DNA of 64,000 nt from positions 41,096 to 105,095 of the forward strand of contig SZWC01001184.1 in assembly GCA_023375785.1 (NCBI GenBank). The letters are read 5' to 3'. The stretch's first letter is position 1. Each line of letters begins with the position of its first letter. A program made the translations under genes and the position numbers. This document shows positions 1 to 14,112 of the stretch, in pieces. This stretch comes from Penium margaritaceum. Lineage: Eukaryota; Streptophyta; Zygnematophyceae; Desmidiales; Peniaceae. The notes below the pieces were generated by a model that made no database searches, was not told where the DNA came from, and was given only the letters and a program-made list of their open reading frames with translations.

Positions 1-616
1 GTGTGGTAAACTTTGACAACTCATAACACGAGTCACAAATGGTCAGGGTGGAAGACAATGGTTCGTGAGTACTAGTTGTCGACTATCAAGTACAAATGCC
101 TTCCATATGTAGTGGCACAGTGTGGCTACAATGCACAGTGACCAACCAAAGTATGCATATGTCACTAACCATGAACAAATAATTTCACTTCATGCGGTCA
201 ACATTTACAACTCACAACACGAGTCACAGATAGTCAAAGGGGGCCAACAATGGTTTGGGAACACTAGCTGTCAACAAGAAAGCATAAAGAACTTCGATAC
301 GTAACGACCTCCGCTGTGTGTGGTCAACGTTGACAATCCATAATACGAGTCACAAATGGTCAGAGGGAGAAACAATGATTTTGGAACACCAAGTATCAAC
401 TAGCAAGGACAAGGAGCTTCAATACGTTTTGGCACGGTATGAATACCATGAACGATGACCAACCAAAGTAGGCATATGTCACTGACCATGACCAAATAAT
501 ATCACTAAGTGTGGTAAGTTTTGAAAGCTCATAACACAAGTCACAAATGGTCAGAATGGAGACAATGGCTTTTCAATACTAGTTATTGAGTAGGAAGTAC
601 AAATACCTTCAATATG
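1..616 (+). repeat. Shortened HOR copy at window start
   Basis: The window opens inside an F monomer. An A monomer follows from about 111, and near 305 it passes directly into the second half of an E monomer ('ccgctgtgtgtggtcaacg'). F follows from about 428. Monomers B, C and D and part of E are absent, so the A-to-A distance here is about 510 bp instead of 1,145 bp. Unequal exchange between non-equivalent monomers is the simple explanation. Confidence 0.85.
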
Positions 617-3600
617 TAGTGGCACACCGTGGCTACCGTGCACAGTGACCAACAAAGGTATGCATATGTCACAGACCATAACCAGTGAACTTCACTTCAT
701 GTGGTCAGCGTTGAAAACTCACAACACGAGTCACAGGTAGTCAAAGGGGGGTAACATTGGTTTGGGAACACTCGCTATTGACTACAAAGGACAAATACAT
801 TCAGTACGTAGTAACACGGCGTGGAAACCATGTATAGTGACAGACAAAAGTAGGCATATGTCACTAACCACGACCAAACGAATTTCACAATTGGTGGGTA
901 ACGTTGAAAACTCATCACACGAGTCACAAATGGCCAGAGGGGGAAACAATGGGGTAGGACCACTAGTTATCAACTAGCAAGTACGAAGAACCTCAACAAG
1001 TAGTGGCACGGTGTGGCTAGCGTGCACGGTGACCAACCAAAGGATGAATATGTCACTGACTATGACGGAAGAATTCCACTATGTGTGGTCAACATTGACA
1101 ACTCATAACACGAGTAACGAATGGTCAGAGGGAGAGACAATGGTTTGGGAACCCTATGCATGGACTATAAAGGACAAATAACTTCAATACGTAGTGGCAC
1201 GGTGTGGCTAATATGCACACAAAACAGCCAAACTAGTCACTGACCATGACCAGAGAAATGTCACTGACCATGACCAGAGAATTTCAAGATGGGTGGTCAA
1301 CATTGACCAACCATAACACGAGTCACAAACGGTCAGGGGAGGAAACAATGCTATGGGACTATCAGTTCTCAACTAGCAAGTACAATGACCTTCAGTCAGT
1401 AGTAGCATGGTGTGGCTACCATGCACAATGACCGACCTTTTTAGGCATATGTACTGTGTTTGACCAAAGAAATTCGTCGTGTCTTGTCAACGTCGACAAC
1501 TCTTAATACGAGTCACAAAAGGTCAGAGGGGGAAACAATTGTTTAGGAACACCAAGTTTCAAATAGCAAGCACACGGAGCTATAATACGCTGTGGCACGG
1601 TGTGGATACCATGCACGATGACCAACCAATGTATGCATGTGTCACTGACCATGACCAAAGAATGTCACCATGTGTGTTAAACGTTGACAACTCATAACAC
1701 GAGTAACAAATGGTCAGGATGGAAGATAATGGTTTGTGAATACTAGTTATCGAATAGCAAGTACAAATACCTTCAACATGTAGTGGCACAGTGTGGCTAC
1801 AATGCACAGTGACCAACCAAAGTACGCATATGTCACTGACCATGAACAAAGAATTTCACTTCATATGGTCAATGTTGACAACTCACAACACGAGTCACAG
1901 ATATTCAGAGGGGGTATCATTGGTTTGGGAACATTAGCTACCAGCAAGAAAACAGGTAGGCCTTCAATACGTAGTGACACGGCGAGGTAACCATGTACAG
2001 TGACAAACCAAAGTAGGCATATGTCACTAACCATGACCAAACTAATTTCACAGTGTGTGGTCAACATTGAAAACTCATAACACAGGTCACAAATGGTCAG
2101 AGGGGGGAACAATGGTTTGGGAACACTAGTTATCAACTAGCAAGTAGAAATATGTTCAACAAGTAGTGGCACGGTGTGGCTAGCGTGCACAGTGACCAAC
2201 CAAAGGATGCATATGTCCTTGACTATGACCGAAGAAGTCCACTATGTGTGGTCAACATTGACAACTCATAACACGAGTCACACATGGTCAGAGGGAGAGA
2301 CAATGGTTTGGGAACCCTATGTATCGACTAGAAAGGACAAAGAACTTCAATACATAGTGGCACGGTGTGGCTATTATGCACACCAAACAACAAAAGTAGG
2401 CATATGTCACTGACCATGACCAGAGAATTTCAATATGGGTGGTCAACATTGACCAACCATAACACGACTAACAGACGGTCAGGGGAGGAAATAATGCTAT
2501 GGGAATATCAGTTCTCAACTTGCAAGTATAACGACCTTCAGTCAGTAGTAGCACGTTGTGGCTACCATGCACAATGACCGACCAAAGTAGGCATATGTAC
2601 TGCCTTTGACCAAATAAATCAGCTGTGTGTGGTCAACATTCACAACTCATAATACGAGTCACAAATGGTCGGAGGGGGGAAATAATGGGTTGGTAACACC
2701 AAGTATCAAATAGCAAGAACAAGCAGCTTCAATAAGTTGTGGCACGGTGTTGATACCATGCATGATGACCAACCAAAGTAGGCATATGTCACTGACCATG
2801 ACCAAATAATGTCACTAAGTGTGGTATACTTTGACAACTCATAACACGAGTCACAAATGGTCAGGGTGGAAGATAATGGTTTGTGAATACTAGTTATCGA
2901 CTAGCAAGTACAAATACCTTCAACATGTAGTGGCACAGTGTGGCTACAATGCACAGTGACCAACCAAAGTATGCATATGTCACTGACCATGAACAAAGAA
3001 TTTCACTTCATGTGGTCAACATTTACGACTCACAACACGAGTCACAGATAGTCAAAGGGTGCAAACAATGGTTTGGGAACAATAGCTGTCAACGAGAAAG
3101 CACAAAGACCTTCGATACATATTGACACGGCATGGTAACCATGTACAATGACAAACCAAACTAGGCATATGTCACAAACCATGACCAAACGGATTTCACA
3201 GTGTGTGGTAAACGTTGAAAACTCATAACACGAGTCACAAATTGTCAGTGGGGGAAACCATGGGTTGGGAACACTAGTTATCAACTAGCAAGTAGAAATA
3301 TTTTCAACAAGTAGTGGCACGGTGTGGCTAGCCTGCACAGTGACCAACCAAAGGATGCACATGTCACTGACTATGACCGAATAAGTCCACTATATATGGT
3401 CAACAATGACAACTCATAACACGATTCAAAAATGGTCAGAGGGAGAGACAATGGTTTGGGAAATCTATGTATCGACCACAAAGGACAAAGAACGTCAATA
3501 CGTAGTGGCACGGTGTGGCTACTATGCACACCAAACAACCAAACTAAGCATATGTCACTGACCATGATGAAAGAATTTCAATATGGGTGGTCAACATTCA

Positions 3601-6600
3601 CCAACCATAACGCGAGTCACAAACCGTCTGAGGGGGAAACAATGGTCTGTGAATATCAGTTCTCAACAAGCAAGTTCAGGGACATACAATCAGTATAAGC
3701 ACGGTGTGGCTACCATGCACAATGACCGACCAAAGTGGGCATATGTACTACCTTTGACCAATGAAATCTGCTGTGTGTGGTCAGTGTTGATAACTCATAA
3801 TAGGAGTCACAAATGTTCAGAGGGGGAGACAATGGGTTGGGAACACCAGTTATCAACTGGCGAGCACAAGGACCTTCAATACGTTTTGGTACGGTGTGGA
3901 TACCATGCACGATGACCAACCAAAGTAGGCATATGTCACTGACCATGACCAAATAATGGCACTAAGTATGGTAAACTTTGACAACTCACAACACAAGTCA
4001 CAAATGTTCAGGGTGGAATATAATGGTTTGTGAATACTAGTTATCGACTAGCAAGTACAAATACCTCTAGTATGTAGTGGCACAGCGTGGCTACCATGTA
4101 TAGTGACCAACCAAAGTATGCATATGTCACTGACCATGACCAGCAAATTTCACTTCATGTGGTAAATCTCGACAGCTCACAACACGAGTCACCGATATTC
4201 AAAGGGGCTAAAAACGGTTTGGAAACAATAGCTTTCAACTAGAAAGCACAACGACCTTTGATACGCAGTGGCACGGTGTGGTTACCATGTACAGGGACAA
4301 ACCAAAGTAGGCAGATGTCACTAACCATGACCAAACGGAATTCAGATTGTGTGGTCAGCGTTGAAAACGCATAACACGAGTCACAAATGGTCGATTGGGG
4401 AAACCATGGGTTGGGAGCACTAGTTGTCAACTAGCAAGTAGAACACATTTTAACAAGTAGTGGCACGGTGTGGCTAGCGTGCACAGTGACCAACCAAAGG
4501 ATGCATATGTCACTGACTATGACCGAAGAAGTCCACTATGTGTGGTCAACATTGACAACTCATAACACGCGTCACAAATGGTCATAGGGAGACAGTGGTT
4601 TGGGAACCCTATGTACCGACTAGAAAGGACAAAGAACTTCAATCCGTAGTGGCACGGTATGGCTAATATGCACGCCAAACAACCAAACTAGGCATATGTC
4701 ACTGACCATGACCAGATAAGTTCAATATGGGTGGTCAACGTTGACCAACCATAACACGAGTGACAAACGGCCACGAGAGGAAACAATGCTATGGGAATAT
4801 CACTTCTCAAATAGCAAGTACAGCGACCTTCAGTCAGTAGTAGCACGGTGTGGCTACCATGCACAATGATGGAACAAAGAACGCACGTGTACTGCATTTG
4901 ACGAAAGAAATCCGCTGTGTCTGGTCAACGTCGACAACTCATAAAACGAGTCACAAATGGTCAGAGGTGGAAATAACGGTTTGGGAACACCAAGCATCAG
5001 ATAGCAAGCACAAGGAGCTACAATACGTTGTGGCATGGTGTGCAAACCATGCACGATGACCAACCAAAGGATGCATATGTCACTGACCATGACCAAAGAA
5101 TGTCACCATGTGTGGTAAACTTTGACAACTCTTAACAGGAGTCACAAATGGTCAGGGTGGGAGATCATGGTTTGTGAATGCTAGTTATCAACTAGCAAGT
5201 ACAAATACCTTCAATATGTAGTGGCACAGTGTGGCTACAATGCACAGTGACCAACCAAAGTACGCATATGTCACTGACCATCCACAAACAATTTCACTTC
5301 ATGTGGTCAATGTTGACAACTCACAACACCAGTCACAGATATTCAGAGGGGGAAACAATGGTTTGGGAACACTACCTATCAACAAGAAAGTACAAAGACC
5401 TTCAATACATAGAAACAGTGCGTGGTAACCATGTACAGTGACAAACAAAAGTAGGCATATGTCACAAACCATGACCAAACGATTTCACACAGTGTGGTCA
5501 ACGTTGAAAACTCATAACATGAGTCACAAATGGTCAGTGGGGGAAACCATGGGTTGGGAACACTAGTTATGACCTAGCGGGTAGAAAGATTTTCAACAAG
5601 TAGTGGCACAGTGTGGCTAGCGTGCACAGTGACCAACCAGAGGATGCACACGTCACTGACTATGATCGAAGAAGTCCACTATGTATGGTCAACATTGACA
5701 ACTCATAACACGAGTCACAAATGGTCAGAGGGAGAGACAATGGTTTGGGAACCCTATGAATGGACTAGAAAGGACAAATAACTTCAATAGGCACGGTGTG
5801 GCTAATATGCACACCAAGCATCCAAACTAGGCATATGTCACCGACCATGATGAACGATTTTCAACATGGGTGGTCAACATTCACCAACCATAACATAAGT
5901 CACAAACGGTCAGAGGGGGAAACAATGGTCTGGAAATATCAGTTATCAACTAGCAAGTACAGTGACCTTCAATCTGTATAAGCACGGTGTGGCTACCGTG
6001 CACAATGACCAACCAAAGTAGGCATATGTACTACCTTTGAACAAAGAAATCCGCTATGTGTGGTCAGCGTTGAAAACTCATAATAGGAGTCACAAATGGT
6101 CACAGGGGGAGAAAATGGTTTGGGAACACCAGGTATCAGATAGCAAGCACAATGACCTTCAATAAGTTGTGGCACCGTGTGGATACCATGCACAATGACC
6201 AACCAAAGTAGGCATACATCACTGACCGTGACAAAATAATGTCACTATGTGTGGTAAACTCAGACAACACATAACACGAGTCACTAACGGTCAGGGTGGA
6301 AGATAATGGTTTGTGAATACTTGTTATCGACTAGCAAGTACACATACCTTCAATATGTAGTGGCATAGCGTGGCTACCATGCACATTGACCAACCAAAGT
6401 ATGCATATGTCACTGACCACGACCAACTAATTTCACTTCACGTGGTCAGGGTTGAAAAGTCACAACACGTGTCACAGATAGTCAAAGGGGGGTAACATTG
6501 GTTTGGGAACCCTAGCTATTGACTATAAAGCACAAATACCTTCAATACGTAGTGACACGACGTGGTAACCATGTACAGTGACAAACCAAAGTAGGCATAT

Positions 6601-9600
6601 GTCACTAACCATGACCAAACGAATTTCACAGTGTGTGGTCAACGTTGCAAACTCATCACACGAGTCACAAATGGTCAGAGTGGGAAACAATGGGTTAGGA
6701 ACACTAGTTCTCAACTCGCAAGTATGAAGAATTTAAACAACTAGTGGCACGGTGTGGCTAGCGTGCACAGTGACCAACCAAAGGATGAATACGTCACTGA
6801 CTATGACCGAAGAAGTCCACTATGTGTGCTCAAGATTGACAACCCATGACACGAGTCACGAATGGTCAGAGGGAGAGACAATGGCTTTGGAACCATATTC
6901 ATGGACTAGAAAAGACAAATAACTTCAATAAGTAGTGGCACGGTGTGGCTAATATGCACACCAAACATCCAAAGTAGGCATATTTCACTGACCATGACCA
7001 GAGAATTTCAATATGGGTGGTCAACATTGACCAACCAAAACACAAGTCACAAACGGTCTGGGGAGGAAACAATGGTTTGGGAGTATCAGTTATCAACTAG
7101 CAAGTACAACGACCGTCAGTCAGTAGTAGCACAGTGTGGCTACCATGCACAATGACCGACAAAAGTAGGCATATGTACTGCCTTTGACCAAAGAAATCCG
7201 CTGTGTGTGGTCAAAGTCGACAACTCATAATACGAGTCACAAATGGTCAGAGGGGGAAGGAATGGTTTGGGAACGCCAAGTATCAAATAACATGCACAAG
7301 GAGCTACAATACGTTGTGGCACGGTGTGGATACCATGCACGATGACCAACCAATATATGCATATGTCACTGACCATGACCAAAGAATGTCACCATGTGTT
7401 GAACTTTGACAACTCATAACACGAGTCACAAATGGTCCGGGTGGAAGATAATGGTTTGTGAATACTAGTTATTGACTAGCCAGTACAAATACCTTCAATA
7501 TGAAGTGGCACACTGTGGCTACAATGCACAGTAACCAACCAAAGTACGCTAATGTCATTGACCATGAACAAAGAATTTCACATCATGTGGTAAATGTCGA
7601 CAACTCACAACACAACTCACAGATATTCAGAGGCGGAAACAATGTTTTGGGAACACTAGCTATCAACAAGAAAGCACAGAGACCTTCAATACTAAGTGAC
7701 ACGGCGTGGTAACCATGTACAGTGATAAGTAAAGGTAGGCATATGTCACTAACCATGACCAAACGGATTTCACAGTGTGTGGTCAACGTTGAAAACTCAT
7801 AACACGAGTCACAAATTGTCAGTCGGGGAAATAATGGATTGGGAACACTAGTTATCAACTAGCGGGTAGAAAGATTTTCAACGTGTAGTGGCACGGTGTG
7901 GCTAGCGTGTACAGTGAGCAACCAAAGGATGCATATGTCACTTTCTATAACCGAAGAAGTCCACTATGTGTGGTCAACATTGACAACTCATAACACGAGT
8001 CACAAATGGTCAAAGGGAGAGACAATGGTTTGGGAACCCTATGTATCGACTAGAAAGGACAAATAACTTCAATACGTAGTGGCACGGTGTGGCTACTATG
8101 CACACCAAACAACCAAAGTAGGCATATGTCACTGACCATGACCAAATAATTTCAATATGGGTGGTCAACATTCACCAACCATAACACGAGTCACAAACGG
8201 TCAGATGGGGAGACAATGGTCTGGGAATATATGTTCTCAACTAGCAAGTATAGCGACCTTCAATCAGTATAAGAACGGCGTGGCTACTATGCACAATCGC
8301 CGACCAAAGTAGGAATATGTACTGCCTTTGACCAAAGAAATCCGCTGTGTGTGGACAGTGTTGACAACGCATAATACAAATAACAAATGGTCAGAGGGGG
8401 AAACAATGGTCTGGGAACATCAGGCATCAACTACAAAGCACAAGGACCTTCAAAATGTTGTGGCACGGTGTGGATACCATACACGATGACCAACCAAAGT
8501 AGGCATATGTCATTGACCATGACCAAATAATATCACTGAGTGTGGTAAACTTTGACAGGTCATAACACGAGTCACAAATGGTCAGAGTTGAAGACAACGG
8601 TTTGTGAACACTAGTTATTTAGTATCAAGTACAAATACTTTCAATATGTAGTGGCACAGCGTGGGTACCATGCACAGTGACCAACCAAAGGATGCATATG
8701 TCACTGACCATGACCAACGAATTTCACTTCATGTGTTCAGCGTTGACAACTCACAACACGAGTTACAGATAGTCAAAGGGGGGTAACAATGGTTTGGGAA
8801 GACTAGTTATTAACTAGAAAGCACAAATACCTTTAATATATAGTGACACGGCGTGGAAACCATGTACAATGACAAACAAAAGTAGGCATATGTCACTAAC
8901 CACGACGAAACGGATTTCACAATGTGTGGTCAACGTTGAAAACTCATAACACGAGTCACAAATGGTCAGTGGGGGAAACCATGGGTTGGGAACTCTAGTT
9001 ATCAACTAGCAAGTAGAAAGATTTTCAGCAAGTAGTGGCACGGTGTGGCTAGCGTGCACAGTGACCAACCAAAGGATGCATATGTCACTGACTATGACCG
9101 AAGAAGTCCACTATGTGTGGTTAACATTGACAACTCATAACACGAGTCACAAATGGTCAGAAGGAGAGACAGTTGTTTGGGAACCCTATGTATCGACTAG
9201 AAAGGACAAAGAATCTCAATACGTAGTGGCACGGTGTGGCTATTATGCACACCAAGCAACCAAATAGGCATATGTCACTGACCATGACCAAAGAATTTCA
9301 ATATGGGTCGTCAACATTCACCAACCATAACACGAGTCACAGATGGTCAGAAGCGGAAAAAATGGTATGGGAATATCAGTTCTCAACTAGCAAGTACATA
9401 GACCTTCAATCAGTATGAGCACGGTGTGGCTACCATGCACAATGACCGACCAAAGTAGGCATATGTACTGCCTTTGACCAAAGAAATCCGCTGTGTGTTG
9501 TCAACGTTTACAACTCATAAAAGGAGTCACAAATGGTGAGAGGGGGAGAAAATGGTTTGGTATCTAGCAAGCACATGGACCTTCAATACGTTGTGGCATG

Positions 9601-12600
9601 GTGTGGATACCATGCACGATGACCCACCAAAGTAGGCATATGCAACCGACAATGACCAAATAATGTCACTAAGTGTGGTAAACTTCGACGATTCATAACA
9701 CGAGTCATGAATGGTCAGAGTGGAAGACAATGGTTTGTGAATACTAGTTATCGAGTAGCAAGTACAAATACCTTCAATATGTAGTGGCACAGGGTGGCTA
9801 CCATGTATAGTGACCAACCAAAGTATGCATGTGTCACTGACCATGACCAACGAATTTCACTTCATGTGGTCAGCGTTGAAAACTCACAACACGAGTCACA
9901 GATAGTCAAAGGGGGGTAACAATGGTTTGGGAACACTAGCCATTAACTAGAAAGCACAAATACCTTCAATATGGAGTGACACCACGTGGTAACCATGTAC
10001 AGGGACAAACCAAAGTAGGCAGATGTCACTAACCATGACCAAACGGATTTCACTGTGTGTGGTCAACGTTGAAAACTCATAACACGAGTCACAAATGGTC
10101 AGTGGGGGAAACCATGGGTTGGGAACAGTAGTTATCAACTAGCAAGTAGAAAGATTTTCAACAAGTAGTGGCATGGTGTGGCTAGCGTGCACAGTGACCA
10201 ACCGAAGGATGCATATGTCACTGACTATGACCGGAGAAGTCCACTATGTATGGTTACCATTGACAACTCATAACACGATTCACAAACGGTCAGAGGGAGA
10301 AAAAATGGTTTGGGAACACTATGTATCTACTAGAAAGGATAAAGAACTTCAATACGTAGTGGCACGGTGTGGCTTATATGCACACCAACCAACCAAACTT
10401 GGCATATGTCGCTGACCATGACCGGAGAATTCAAGCATGGGTGGTCAACTTTGACCAACCATAACACGAGTCACAAACGGTCAGGGTAGGAAACAATGCC
10501 ATGGGAATATCAGTTCTCAACTAGCAAGTACAACGACCTTCAGTCAGTATAAGCAAGGTGTGGCTACCATGCACAATGACCGACCAAAGTAGGCATATAT
10601 ACTACCTTTGACCAATGAAATCCGATGTATGTGTTCAGCATTGACAGCTCATAGTAGGAGTCAAAATTTGTCATAGGGGGAGACAATGGTTTGGGAACAC
10701 CATGTATCAACTAGAAAGCACAAGGACCGTCAATAAGCTGTGCCACGGTGTGGGTACCATGCACGATGACCAACCAAAGTAGGCATATGTCACTGACCAT
10801 GACCAAATAATGTCACTAAGTGTGGTAAACTTTGACAACTCATAACACGAGTCAGAAATGGTCATAGTGGAAGACAATGGTTTGTGAATACTAGTCATCG
10901 AGTAGCAAGTACAAATACCTTCAATATGTAGTGGCACAGTTTGGCTACCATGGAAAGTGACCAACCAAAGTATGCATATGTCACTGACTATGACCAACGA
11001 ATTTCACTTCATGTGGTCAGCGTTGAAACCCCACAACACGAGTCACAGATAGTCAACGGGGAGTAACATTGGTTTGAGAACTCTAGCTATTGACTAGAAA
11101 GCACAAATACCTTCAATACGTAGTGACACGGTGTGGTAACCATGTACAGTGACAAACCAAAGTAGGCATATGTCACTAACCATGACCAAACAAATTTCGC
11201 AGTGTGTGGTCTACGGTGAAATCTCATCACACGAGTCACAAATTGTCAGAGGGGGAAACAATGGGTTAGGAACACTAGTTATCAACTAGAAAGTATGAAG
11301 AACTTCAACAAGTAGTGGCACGGTGTGGCTAGCGTGCACAGTGACCAACCAAGGGATTAATACGTCACTGACTATGACTGAAGAAGTCCACTGTGTGTGG
11401 TCAACATTGACCACACGAGTCACGAATGGTCAGAGGGAGAGACAATGGTTTGGGAACCCTATGAATGGACTAGAAAGGACAAATAACTTCAATACGTAGT
11501 GGCACGGTGTGGCTAATATGCACACCAAACATCCAAACTAGGCATATGTCACTAACCATTACCATTTCAATATGGGTGGTCAACGTTGACCAACCATGAC
11601 AAGAGTCACAAACGGTCAGGGGAGGAAACAATGGGTTGGGAATATCAGTTCTCAACTTGCAAGTACAAAGACCTTCAGTCAGTAGTAGCACAGTGTGGCT
11701 ATTATGCACAATCACCGGCCAAAGTAGGGATATGTACTGCCTTTGACGAAAGAAATCCGCTGTGTCTGGTCAACATTGACAACTCATAATACGAGTGAGA
11801 AATGGTCAAAAGGGGGAAACAATGGTTTGGGAACACCAAGTATCAAATACCATGCACAAGGAGCTACAATACGTTGTGGCACGGTGTGGATACCATGCAC
11901 GGTGACCAACCAAGGTATGCATATGTCACTGACCATGACCAAAGAATGTCACCATGTGTGCTAAACATTGACAACTCATAACACGAGTCACAGATGGTCA
12001 GGGTGGAAGATAATGGTTTGTGATTACTAGTTATCGACTAGCAAGTACAAATACATTCAATATGTAGTGGCACAGTGTGGCTACGATGCACAGTGACCAA
12101 CCAAAGTACGCATATGTCACTGACCATGAACAACGAATTTCACTTCATGTGGTCCATGTCGGCAACTCACAACACGATTCACAGATATTCAGATGGGTAA
12201 CAATGGTTTGGGAACACTAGCTATCAACAAGAAAGCACATAGACCTTCAATACTTTGTGACACGGCGTGGTGACCATGTACAGTGACAAACAAACGTAGG
12301 CATATGTCAATAACCATGACCAAACGGATTTCTCTGTGTGTGCTCAACGTTGAAACCTCATAACACGAGTCAGAAATGGTCAGTGGGGGAAACCATGGGC
12401 TGGGAACACTAGTTATCAACTAGCAGGTAGAGATATTTTCAACAAATACTGGCACGGTGTGGCTAGCTTGCACAGCGACCAACGAAATGATGCATATGTC
12501 ACTGACTATAACCGAAGAAGTCCACTATGTGTGGTCAACATTGACAACTCATAACAGGAGTCACAAATGGTCAGAGGGAGAGACAATAGTTTGGGAACCC

Positions 12601-14112
12601 TATGTATCGACTAGAAAGGACAAAGTACTTCAATACACAGTGGCACGGTATGGCTACTCTGCATACCAAAGAACCAAACTAGGCATGTGTCACTGACCAT
12701 GATGAAATAATTTCAATATGGGTGGTCAACATTCGCCAACCGTAACACGAGTCACAAACGGTCAGAGGGGGAAACAATGGTCTGTGGATATCAGTTCTCA
12801 ACTAGAAAGTACAGCGACCTTCAATCAGTAAAAGCACAGTGTGGGTACCATGCACACTGACCAACCAAAGTAGGCATATATACTACCTTTGACCAAAGAA
12901 ATCCGATGTGTGTGGTCAGCGTTGACAACTCATAATAGGAGTCACAAATGGTCATAGGGGGAGACAATGGTTTGGGAACACCATGTCTCAACTAGCAAGC
13001 ACAAAAACCTTCAAGAAGCTGTGGCACGGTGTGGATACCATGCACGATGACCAACCAAAGTAGGCATATGTCACTGACCATGACCAAATAATGTCGCTAG
13101 GTGTGGTAAACTTTGACAACTCATAACACATGTCACAAATGGTCAGAGGGGAAGACAATGGGTTGTGAATGCTAGTCATCGAGTAGCAAGTACAAATACC
13201 TTCAATATGTAGTGGCACAGTGTGGCTACCATGCAAAGTGACCAACCAAAGTATGCATATGTCACTGACTATGACCAACGCATTTCACTTCATGTGGTCA
13301 GCGTTGAAAATCCACAACACGAGTCACAAATAGTCAACGGGGAGTCACATTGGTTTGGGAACACTAGCTATTGACTAGAAAGCACAAGTACCTTCAATAC
13401 GTAGTGACACGGCGTGGTAACCATGTACAGTTACAAACCAAAGTAGGCATATGTCACTAACCATGACCAAAAGAATTTCACAGTGTGTGGTCAACGTTGA
13501 ACACTCATCACACGAGTCAAAAATTGCCAGAGGGGGAAACAATGGGTTAGGAAAACTAGTTATCAACTAGCAAGTACAAAGAACTTCAACAAGTAGTGGC
13601 ACGGTGTGGCTAGCATGCACAGTGACCAACCAATGGATTAATACGTCACTGACTATGACCAAAGAGGTCCACTATGTGTGGTCAACATTGACAACACGAG
13701 TCACAAATGGTCAGAGGGAGAGACAATGGTTTGGGAACCCTATGAATGGACCAGAAAGGAAAAATAACTTCAATACGTAGTGGCACGCTGTGGCTAATAT
13801 GCACACCAAACATCCAAACTAGGCATATGTGACTGACCATGACCAGAGAATTTCAATATGGGTGGTCAGCTTTGACCAACCATAACACGAGTTACAAACA
13901 GTCAGGGGAGGAAACAATGGTTTTGGAATATCAGTTATCAACTAGCAAGTACAACGACCTTCAGACAGTAGTAGCATAGTGTGGCTACCCTGCACAATGA
14001 CCGACCAAAGTAGGCATATGTACTGTCTTTGACGAAAGAAATCCGCTGTGTCTGGTGAACGTTGACAACTCGTAATACGAGTCACAAATGGTCAGAGGGA
14101 GAGACAATGGTT
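617..14112 (+). repeat. Regular HOR run, about 12 copies
   Basis: Twelve consecutive six-monomer units are in register, with A monomers starting near 617, 1782, 2930, 4077, 5222, 6360, 7506, 8650, 9785, 10929, 12066 and 13208. The unit beginning at 617 is slightly long, because monomer D near 1,225-1,270 contains a local repeat of about 25 bp ('gtcactgaccatgaccagag' twice). Copies mix two F subtypes: 'aaataatgtcactaag' (for example 2,805 and 8,525) and 'aaagaatgtcaccatg' (for example 1,662, 5,095, 7,381 and 11,941). D subtypes also alternate. No non-satellite DNA is visible in this run. Confidence 0.92.
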
